DNA of 64,000 nucleotides from Riptortus pedestris (lineage: Eukaryota > Arthropoda > Insecta > Hemiptera > Alydidae), in NCBI GenBank assembly GCA_019009955.1, contig CM032228.1:202168501-202232500 (forward strand). The letters are read 5' to 3'. Within the stretch, counting starts at the first letter, position 1. Every line of letters starts with the position of its first letter. Below the pieces are notes generated by a model. It was given only the letters and a program-made list of their open reading frames with translations. It was not told the DNA's origin and did no database searches. Below are positions 14,401 to 26,175 of this stretch, piece by piece. Both the position numbers and the translations under genes were made by a program.

Positions 14401-17400
14401 AAGGATTCCTCTTGATTCCTACAACTCCAATATCCCAAGTCCTCTGAAGGGCTTTTGCAATTTAGATATTAAAATTCCATGATATGCAAAAGAATTGCAC
14501 ACTTGAAATAAAAGCAGAAAACTGGGCACACTTGAAATAAAAAAACACTTTTAGAAATAAAAAGTAGCAAAGAAACGTAGGGCACAAAATGCTTTAATGT
14601 CTAATGTGAGGTGAATAGTCCACTGATAGAGACGATATTATGTGGGGATAAATTCAATAAACAATTTAAAAAATATGCTAAGCAAGTGTGTAATGTAATC
14701 TTAGGTCTATAATCCCACTAAAATACAGCAGTTACTAAGCATTGTGGCAGATCTTTCTCTCTTCATGGCTGTTGAGCCAAATTTTTTAATTTTTTTTTGT
14801 ATCTAACATTAGGATTTTTTTAATATTTTTTTATTTATTTCTGTTAATATTTACTTTGATTTATCCTTCTTAATGTTCTTATTTTCTAATTTATTTACTG
14901 CAACTGATATTATAATCTATCTCTTTCCTTTCAGTATAATAACTATGTGCAAGTAATGGAGCGATTAGCTACTCATATTTATGCTGCTGAGGTAAAGGAA
15001 TTCATTTTGAAGCAAAGGAAACCCCTAATGGAATCATCAATGTCATTTCAACCTTCTGAGGTACCATTTGGTTTATTAGTGTTGTATTCCTTTTTAACAC
15101 TGTTAATAGCCCTCAACGGTATTTTGTACTTTATTATGGATGACCATTACTTACAAATTTTGTACCTTACTATGGATGGTTAGGTACAAATTTTGTACCT
15201 TATTATGGATGTCCATTACTTACAATCATTTTGCTATACTTCTTATCCACACCTATATTCTAATCTATACCAAGTGTAAAGGGAAAGTCTTGAAAACTTT
15301 TGATTGTTGATCTCCATTTTCTGTAATAAATTGGTGTAAAGATCATGTTGAGTGATCTTTTAAGGTGCCAGCATACATTTTTTTTTTAAAATTCTAAAAA
15401 GACAAATGGATGAACATTTGAAATTTGAATATTCCGGCTCGTTCTACCATTTCTGGCACTACTAAATGTCATGTTTGAAAATCTTACAGTAAATGTGATG
15501 TCTTAAATATATTGCACCGAAAATTCTCTTCATGTGTGTAAACTAAGAAATTTCATGAAAATTAAGAATTTTGTCTTGTTGTTCTCATATATAACTTGTT
15601 TTTGAGAGTAATTTTGCAATATCAAGAGAACTGGTATACATTTTGAAAAGAATAGAAAGGGAAAATATTTTAATGAAATCTATGATATTGTGAGGCTGTT
15701 CCATACAAAGACTAGTAGGCTGCCTAGTATTGTCAGTTTCTTTTCCTTCCCTACTAGCTATTCCAATAAATCACTTCATTTTTTAATTCACACATTTTGA
15801 TAATAAAATATATTAAATAAAGAAGACGATGTCGCATATTATTTGAGTTGCAGTATAGAAAAAAACTCATAATAAAGAAGTCATATTGGATGCAGAGCGA
15901 GGAAAACATACATGATTGTTCCCCGCACTAAATTATTGTTCGAGAATTTTGTAATTTAAATATTATATAATTATTATTATTAATAATATTATATAAGTAA
16001 ATTGTAAACTATTGTGGTCTTGAAGTAGAATATGTGTCATATGTAATTAAAAACAAATAAAAATTTTAATTAAAAAAAATTGTTGTAAGTTACAATACTA
16101 ACTACTTATCAATGAATTTAAAATAATGTCAACACCTCAATATGACATCAAATTCTTTAGGGAAAAAGAGGTATTTTTTTAATATTAAATGTCACCACTA
16201 AATTTCATCTTAGTATTCATATTTTTAACAATGACTCGTCAGTAATTACACAAACTGAAAATATAATTGCCTAATATCAAAAGTACTTATATTTCAAGGG
16301 TTCATTCATTAGTAAAATTTTTAGTTTGCACTCACAATATATTTTTTCTTCCAAGTTTCTTAAACATTAGTGAGCTTATGTTGACAGGCAAAAATCAAGA
16401 CAAAAGTGTTAAATATTTTAAATAATATGCTATAGTTTTTTCATTGATAAAAGGAGGCAGAAAAAGGTTTATTCAATTTAATCTATAACTAAAAAACAAC
16501 TGGCATGAAATGAACAACAGAATATTTTTAAATACTCCAAGTTACCACATTTACTTTCTACATCTATCTGATTCTAGCTTATTTAATTAATGAAGCTAAT
16601 ATCTTTACTCATCTAAGTTTTATTTTAGCTTTATTATTAGTGCTTTGAGTCTAGAGGAAACAAGCACGTTTTCAAACGTATAATTACTATTCTTTTACCC
16701 AAATTCTATGTCATCTTTTTCTGTACTTTATTGTAAACTAATGATGCTTTTGATCTTAATTAGACTTTGGCAGAGGGCAAGAGCAAGCCAATCTGGAGCC
16801 TTGTTTCCACCCCAATTCTGTGCACGTAGAGGCTTCCTTGTTCATTGAATCATAAAAAAAGACATAGTTTTAATAGATTCTTACAATGAATAATAACCAT
16901 TCTTTTCTTTTTTTTCAATTAGTCACGTATGCATACCCGTAATTAAGTGGAAATCCCCTCTGGCTATTACAATATTTTATCAGCTGTGTTTGTCCAGCAG
17001 GAAATGTTCCAAAAAAAGATATATGACATCATAGCTATAGAGTTTTTCTTCAAATCTAAAGAATTGATAAACAAAGTCTCTTCATAAAAATTTGTTTTCC
17101 TATTATTAATTCAAGATGTGGATATAATTGTTGAATAATTCATTGTTATCATGAAATACACTATTAAATACTTCTCCTAATTAGTATTACTGTGTTATGA
17201 TTTATATGTTATTAAGAAAGTCATTTTATTTAATATATTATGTTTTTTTAAATTATTAACCTCTAATAAAAAAAACCAAAAAAAACAAATTCCACACTGA
17301 TAAAGTGATTTGTGGGCAAAGAGCTTGGTGAACTCTTTTTCCCTCTGTGTACTGTTATAAAACGGGAAATATGTATTATTTACCTGTATTAGTAATTTAT

Positions 17401-18947
17401 ATATGTATTTATACTTTTATATTGTCTTAGATTGCCTAATACAATTTTTCTTTCTATTCCAGCCGCAAGTAGATGTTGATGGTAGAAAATTTATCCTTAC
17501 AAAAGGTATGATCTTCTTTTCACTGTGTTTAACTTTTGTTATAGCAGGTTTCCCTTAAGGGAAATCAGCTGTTTGAGGTTCTACACATTACACAATTTTT
17601 GAAAAAGTTCCTCAAATGTATATCGATCAAACTTAGGAAATGACAAAAATGATGTCTGCTCAAAATTATATATTGAAAATGTTTATTTGATCCTTACCAA
17701 ACTCAGTATTTAACCATTTCAGTCAACATCATTGGTCATATTCATTAATGGTGAAATTGGACCAGGAATAGGGGCATTTTAGCGAGAGGGGGACAAAAAA
17801 TAGGAAAATTCAAAATATCACTGTTAATATGATTAATTGAATGGAGGTGGATATGATTAGATGATGGATTGAAAAGAGTTATAGAACCAATCTTGTTAAA
17901 CTATAGTGTCCTACAATTGCTGTTCTATATATTTTTTTGTAACTAAAATTTTGTATTAAGCGAGTTATTTGTGCTTCCTGGTTTTCAGACTTCAGTAAAC
18001 CCCCACTTCTATTCCTTGGATTTTTATTTAGAAATAGAGATATCATTAGTGTGCCACATCAGCATGTGGAAAATTCCTTATTTTATGCCCCTGTGTGACA
18101 GACTTTTTTTTCTCAATTAATGTAAGAGGGGGTGAGAGCATAGTATGAAAATTCAATTATTTAAAACTATTACCAAGGGTATAAGGGGGGTTATATTACC
18201 CATAATAACATAAAATGGGGGGTTAATAAAAAATAAAAATATTTTCATCAGGTATATAATACTGTTAAAAACTAAATTCATCAAATTAAAATAACAGTTT
18301 AAAACTTCATATGAGAAGTCTTTATTAGTACTCAGGCGATATTAATTAATATGGCTATTAAAAAATAAACTGAGCTGAATTCTTTTATGTAATAAAATTT
18401 TAAGATAAATTTTAAAAGCACAAGTTTAATTTCTTTTTAGCAGATTTCCCTTATGGGAAATCAGCTATTGAGGTTGTACTCATGATGCGGTTTTTGAAAA
18501 ATGTTTTTTGAAATATATAATATTATAAATATATATATATATATATATATATTATTATAATATAAACTTGCCATTCATTACTTGTTTGAGATTGAGAGAG
18601 TAGGTCAGAAACAATTACTTCTTCCTCCAAAGATAAATTGAAATGATCATGCATAAGAGTGGAAACCAAAAGATATTATCAAGTATGAGGACATTTCCAA
18701 TTAAAAAAAAATAATATTGGGAAGTGTTTCCACTTTAACAATATCATCCATAAAGTGTTTTAATTTTGACTTTGGAGTTATATAATACATTCTATTTGTG
18801 GTAGTTCCATTTGTTGTTCTGTCTAGTCATATTATGTTAGGTACATAACATTATATGCTAGAAGGGTGAAAAGTTAATTTTTTGTTTGTAGCCCCATAAG
18901 GAATAGTAAATTTAAAGGTTACTTAATTCATTATTGTATTAGTACAT

Positions 18948-18999
<52 letters not shown>

Positions 19000-21900
19000 T
19001 ATTGTTTAATATATGTAGTTCGTAGTATGTTTTTAATTTTGAAGGCGCAATTTAAACATTATTTGATGATGTCTACTTTTGAGGGCATGTTTCTATGTAT
19101 TCAGATGTGCATGTAACCAAAATATTTCATTTCAGTGCTCTATTTTTCATAAAATAATTCTGACTTGTATTTGAGAGGATTTTTAGTAATTATTCTAGTT
19201 GTAAATGCCTTTGACAATGAAAGTTTCTGAGAAAATTTAAATTTATTGAAAATGACTATCTATATTTTAAATGTAAATATAGTTGTTTCTGATTTACAAA
19301 TAAATTTATTCTTTTTTTTTCTATTGTATTATTAATTGAACAAAGTGAGTTTGCACATATATTAAGTATTATTTATCCACTTCCCTTATAATTTTCAAGT
19401 CCCCCCCCTCTCTGTAATGATTATTTTTATTATACATGAATTCTGAAATCAATTTCGCATTGTTGGGTTTTGATAATAAAAAAAATATATAAAGATATGT
19501 TGAAAGTAGTTGCATTTTTGCATACATATTATGGTTTTATATTTTCATTTTGTTAAAGGATTTAAAAATCAAAATAACAAAAAACTGCTTAAATAGTTTT
19601 AGCCTTGTGAAGGGGAAATTCCTGCAGTGTAGATTACATACATTTCCCTAATGAAGGGTGACTAATTTTGACAATGGTGAGAATTTCTCTAACAGTGTAT
19701 GAAAGGCTGATAGCCCTCTTACATAGTGAACCTGTGTGATAGGGTTTTTTCCTCCTCATGACAATGGTAATACCCTGATGGCATAGCTGATTCAATCTTT
19801 TCTGACTATACAGGAAAAATATAACTTTGACCACATAACACTCATTCACTTCAAGGATTGCTTTATCTTAATGAGAACGTCCTTTGGCATTTCCTCTTCA
19901 GTGAATAAATTATATCCATTATTATTTTCAATCAGATATTCTCTTATTAACTAGTGAATAAATTATAACCATCATTTTCTTCTATCAGATATGCCTTAAT
20001 TAAAGAAGGAAAGGAAGATTTCTGATGTTGTAATCTGCAGCCTTAGCCTTTATCTTATTGAATGTTACATTCAGAACAAGTTTTAATATGTTAACTTTAT
20101 TATTCAGGATCACATCAATTGCGGTTTAGAATTTAATTTTTTTTTACTTATATTTCTTTGTATTTTTGATTTGTTTCTTATGATTAATATTATTTTTTTT
20201 TTTAAATATAGATTGCCCAAGGAAAAATGCAAGAGCTGATGTAAAAGTAATTTCTCCTGGTACAGGTTTAATTACAATAAATGGCCAAGGAATAGAATAT
20301 TTTCCTAGCATGCAATGTAGAAATCAGGTAAGGAATTTGACTTTGGCAATATCACTGAAATTATTTGTATGTTAAACATTAGAATTATGTAGTTCTAAAT
20401 GTACACCTACTGGTTTATTTTATTTCTAAAAAAAAAATAAAAATTAAAGTGGTGATTTATTGATAAGAAGCTTAAATAATATTTGGATGTAATAGAGATT
20501 TTTATTTAATATCCAAGAAATAATTTGAAAAGAGTTAAACTTCTAAGAATGTGTTATTAACTTGATATAAAGATTAAAATATAAAAAATAAAAAAAAAAT
20601 CTGCAATTTTATAAATTTTTTTTTCTCAAGAAAAAAAAACATTTACAGTTCTAATTTGTAAGTAAAAATGTATTCATTTATAGTATTCAAAAAGCCATAA
20701 CTTCTAAATGTTTGTTTATGCAGTCATCTGGAGGAAAGCTTCGTTGAGATTGTATATATGAGGTTGTATACATACTTAGTCTAAGGAACCTATTTTTGGA
20801 CTGAGGGCAGCTAGAAACCATATCACACTGAAAAGATTTTCTTTATATCTGGCAAAATCTAATTATTGTGCATTATTATTAAATATTTTCTAAGTCAATA
20901 AATTCTAAATAGTTTATTTTAAAAGTGTTATTAGGGTTTAGCTTATTTTTATTGTTAGCTTATGTTGTGTTGTTGGAATTTATTTTCTGTTAGAAAATGT
21001 GATTATCAGTATTTTGGTACAGAATTATACAATTTAAAATTGTATTATTTATAACAACAAATAATAATTGCATAGAATTGTATTTTTATACAAAGTTTAA
21101 TTAGAATAGTTTGTGTGGGAAAATACTCCTGTTGGTAGAGGGGGAAGGTATACAGTTAACCAGCCTTGAAGTGGGGCAACTAGTTCCAGTAAAGTGTGAA
21201 TCATGGAGAAAGCAGCTTTAGACAGGGCTGTCAGTGTCACCCTGGGACAGCGACCGAACAAGAGGTCTAGTTTCATAAACAAGTGGAAGAGTTTCAGAAT
21301 TCGAAGACCACCTTTAATAGATACTCAGTTTTCAGAGGTCTCAATGGATGATGATGTCAATCCAGAACACATTGATGATGTTTTAAGTGTCAAGATTTGT
21401 AAAGATGCTATTAGACAGACATTGTTTGATCACATGAGAACTTTATCTGGTGACGTGAAATTACTTTTGGATATAGAACAGGGAGCTTTGTTAATTATTA
21501 AAGAAGAAAATTATTTGCCTGTGGACATTATATTATTGTGGGCTTGTTTTACTAAAAGGGATGATCTTTTGCCTATTTTATGCCAAAAAGGTGCCAATGT
21601 GAATTATGTTTTGCCTGAGGGGTATGCACCTTTACACTTATCTGCTTTCAGTGGTAGCACTAAATGTATAAAATGGTTGATAAATGAAGGATGTGATTTG
21701 AATTTGACTATAAACAAAGTGACTCCACTTCACTATGCTGTCCTAGGAAAATCTCCAGAAGCAGTGAAAGTTCTTCTTGGAGCAGGATGCTTTGTTTATA
21801 ATACAACACTTCATTCAGCTGTTCTAGCCAATTCTCCTGACTGCCTTAAAATATTGTTGTCCCAAGGAACTGACCCTAATACACTAGATTCACATGGCCT

Positions 21901-24900
21901 TTCTCCTTTACATATTGCTGTTGATAGAGGGTATATTCAACTAGTGAAACTATTACTAAATTCTCGTAACATAAATATTAATCTTCCAACCAAAGAGAAG
22001 GAAAATACAGCTCTTCATTTTAGTGCAGAAGCTGGAAATATTGAAATGCTCACCCTATTGTTAACAAGAGGGGCAAATCTATCAAGCAAAAACAAGAAAG
22101 GGCAAATCCCTTTACATTCAGGTTCTCGATCTCAAAATCCTGAGTGTGTAGAAATTCTTTTAAAAGCAGGATCTGACATTAACGCCAAAGATTGTGAAAA
22201 TAGAACACCTCTACATACAGCAGTAGGCAACTCCTTGTTGGCATATACAACTGTTGAAGTACTTGTCAGGTATGGAGCAGATGTAAATTTAAAAGATAAC
22301 TATGGATACACTCCTTTGCATATTGCTGCTGTTAATGAGCAGAGCCATTGTGTTGATTTAATGATTATGAATGGTGCAGATGTGAGTGCTCGGACTAAAG
22401 GTGGTCTCACTGCTTTAAGTATTGTGGGAAGAAAAACTCCAGCATCTTTAGTGACAATCAGTAAAAAGCTAGACTCGTCTATATCTATCCATGATCCTGA
22501 AAAGGCATATAGAGAGGTGGAGTTGAAGCTGGATTTCAGGTATCTTTTGCAACATTCTTCAGGAGGGGAGGTTGGTCTCTTAAAAACTCTTGTTGATGAA
22601 GGACAAAAGAGTATGTTACACCATCCTTTATGCTGTGCATTTTTACATCTCAAATGGCAAAAAATAAGAAGATTCTATTTGTGTCGTTTATTCATAAGTA
22701 GTATTTTTGTTATTTGTTTGACTCTTTATGTAATGACGTCTTTAGTTCCTAACTCCTACAATTCTGATACTTGTAACATAACATCAGCTCGGGATCAAAA
22801 TGAAACATTCTCTAACCCTATACGAGTGGACTTGTTAGTGAATCCATTTTTAAAGGGAATCATGTGGTATATTTTATTAATCATTACTTTCTTTGAAATT
22901 TGTCGGAAGTTATTTGGTATAGCAGGTCATACATCTCCAGCTCAATATTTTGGACAGTGGGTTAATATTATTGAATGGTATACAATTGTTAGTGTGTTTG
23001 CTATTTCTTCAATTTATACTGGCCAAACATATTGTTGGCAAAGTCATGTTGGTGCCTTTGCAGTTCTTTGTGGCTGGACAAATTTAATGGTAATTATTGG
23101 ACAACTTCCATTTTTTGGGACTTACGTGGAAATGTTTACTAAAGTTCAAGCTGAATTTTTTAAACTTTTCCTTGCTTACTCATGCCTTTTAATAGGGTTT
23201 ACCATTAGTTTTTGTGTAATATTTCCTGCATCGGATTCTTTTCAAAATCCAGTTATAGGTTTTGTTAAAGTTCTTGTGATGATGACTGGAGAGTTAGACA
23301 TAGAATTATTATTGAAGGAGAGAAATCCTGGTGGTCTGCCTTTGCGCATTAGTGCTGATATAATATTTGTCCTATTTTTACTCTTTGTAACTGTAGTTCT
23401 TATGAACCTTCTAGTTGGTATTGCTGTCCATGATATACAGGGGTTACATAAAACTGCAGGTTTGTCAAAGCTTGTCAGGCAAACAGAACTTATTTCATTT
23501 TTAGAGCTATCACTTTTCCAGGGTTATCTACCTGAACAGATTATGAGAGTTTTAAAGAAAGCAGCCCTTATATCACCAGCAGCATATAGAGTAGTGTTAC
23601 ATGTAAAACCTCTTAACCAAAGAGAGAAAAGACTGCCAAAAAATGTCATGTTAGAAGCATTAGAAATAGCTCGGCAAAAGAAGCCTTGCACATCTCATCG
23701 ATATACAAACGATGAGAAGCCTTCTACTGCACAATTATGCCACAGAATAGAAAACATTGAAGCAATTTTAGAACAGCAAAAGTCACTATTAACTGAGATA
23801 GTGGCCAAACTTAATGTGAAACCATGAATACAAAAATTAATTGTGGCCTATAATAATTGTGTTATGTCTTATATGTTGTCGTATATGTTGTTTTGTCTTA
23901 TATCTTGTGAGCCTTCGATCTATCTGCTTGATGATCTTGTGTTTACAATCATTACTTGTGACAGTTATTGTTCCCATTGGAGCTGACAGGATTAAGAGGA
24001 AGTGTCGACATTGAAGCAACAGTTAGAGGTGGTGGTGAAACAGGACAAGCTGGAGCTATTCGCTGGGGTATATCTTGGGGCCTTCGCTGTTTTGTTTCTC
24101 CCGAAGTTTTTGAAACAATGAGACTTGGTAAATATATTTATTATTCAATTAGATACATTTAATCTTAAAAATTAATTAAAAGAAAATAAGATGTTATTTT
24201 TCCTGTTTTAGACATTCATTTTTCCTAGGTTTTAAAAAGTTTTAGCAGATCTTCCTATTTGTACGAGTATCTTTCAGTTTCCAGCCTTAAACAAATTCCC
24301 ACTTCTACTCATCTCAAATTCACAATAAGTTACTTTATCACAAAATGTCTTATTCCAAGCTTAAATATGATAAATTTGCATGTAACATCATTAATGGCCA
24401 TTCTAAGCTCTAGAGGCCTCACTTTTTATTTGATTGATACTTTATATTTTACTGTTTCTTGTAAATCTAAAGATTTTGTATGTTAATGGCTAACATCAAG
24501 TAGTATGGATTTAAAAAGGAATAAAATAAAAAAATATTCTATATCTCCCATTAGTAATAATTGGTTTGAAAAGTGTTATTTTTAAAGTTACTTACTACAA
24601 ATGATTTTTTTTTTTTTTTTTGGAGCCTTCACTCCTCCATTCCATCTTCATATTTCGGTAGAAATAGAGAGTATATTTTGAGATGACATGATTGTGTTAT
24701 TACACCATATGGATATGGAAAATCTGATTAGTTTATGCAGCTTCCTGCATCATGGGCTTCGTAATCCCTAACAATAATTTCTTTAACCCAAACAGCACTC
24801 TGGATTTTTATTGTGGAGATAAGCTATTGCCAGATAGAGGATTTGATTTAAAATTAATAAATTTTATTTTAAGATACATAAATTTTAGATTATTCTTATG

Positions 24901-26125
24901 GTTTGTATGTTCTGACTTAATATATTCCCATCAAGAAATTAGCAAAATTGAAGTGTACAATGGAAGATACAAAGTGAAAATCCCCAATTTTGTTTTTGAA
25001 GCATCATCAACATGATCTAAAAGGTATGCCTTGTAGGCAATCATTGTGCTCTTTCGATATTAACTATGCCCACTGAAATTCATAAGATGTTTGATACCCT
25101 CAAAATAGGATTTTCTAGACCACCTCTTCCCTTGTGTTCAAGGACCTTACCTACAAATGTATTTATGATGTATAATAACTCCCGCATCCAAATCACTAAC
25201 AAAGAATTTAGGAAGGTTTTCACCAACAATCGACTCTTGACTCAAAATATAAATATATATAAATTTATTTATAATCAAAAATGCAACAACAATAAATATA
25301 AATTAAAATGAGATTGGCACCTTTTACCGATATAGCGAGTGGGACACTTATATCTACTTAAACTAAATTACAATAAAAGAATTTAGCTGATTTATAGAAG
25401 TTCTCTAAGATCAGACTCTGCCGTGAGGATGAATAGTCTGTTAGCTGACTATGGGCAGGCTGAATGCTGAAGGAATTAGCTATATGTCACAGCAAAGGTT
25501 TCCAGTCCAGTGACTCTGAGCTATGACTATCTTTAATCCCTTTGTGAGGTCGCCCTTTTATAGCATGAGCCCATGACGAACTTTGCCCCTGCCGATCAAA
25601 TATGCTCAATAAGTCTAACGTGATTTTATTATCAAAATTTGTCTGGAATATTGTTTATTGTATCGTCATTAAGAGCAGTGAATGTTATAAAAATCCATCG
25701 GTGTTATCTATCAAAATGCCAGAGCACATGGGCACTTAACACCAAATTGGATAAAACTCTAATTTACAAGTAAAAACTCTACATTCAAATACTCATAAAT
25801 AATAATCTAAATGAGCTTTGTGCTGCCATTATTCAAAATATAAATGTATGGTCATGTATGATAGGTTCATGTAATCCAGATTCATTACAATATAATCGTC
25901 AAAATATTCCCTAGAAGTTTCACTCTCCTTTTTTCCATGGCCTTGATAAGACTTTTGCTTTTCCATGTTTGATTTTTTTTAGTCCAACTTGTTTTGGTGA
26001 TTCTGAGACAGATCCCTTAAGGGAAATCAGCTATTGAGATTTTACTCATTACACGATTTTTGAAAAATTGACTCAAGTCCATTGATCCTACCCAGAAGAC
26101 GACAAAAATTAGGTGCATTCAAAAC

Positions 26126-26175
<50 letters not shown>

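Noticed and set aside
22300..22653. 117-codon minus-strand frame
   Set aside because: It is antisense to the TRPA coding sequence, with no family resemblance.
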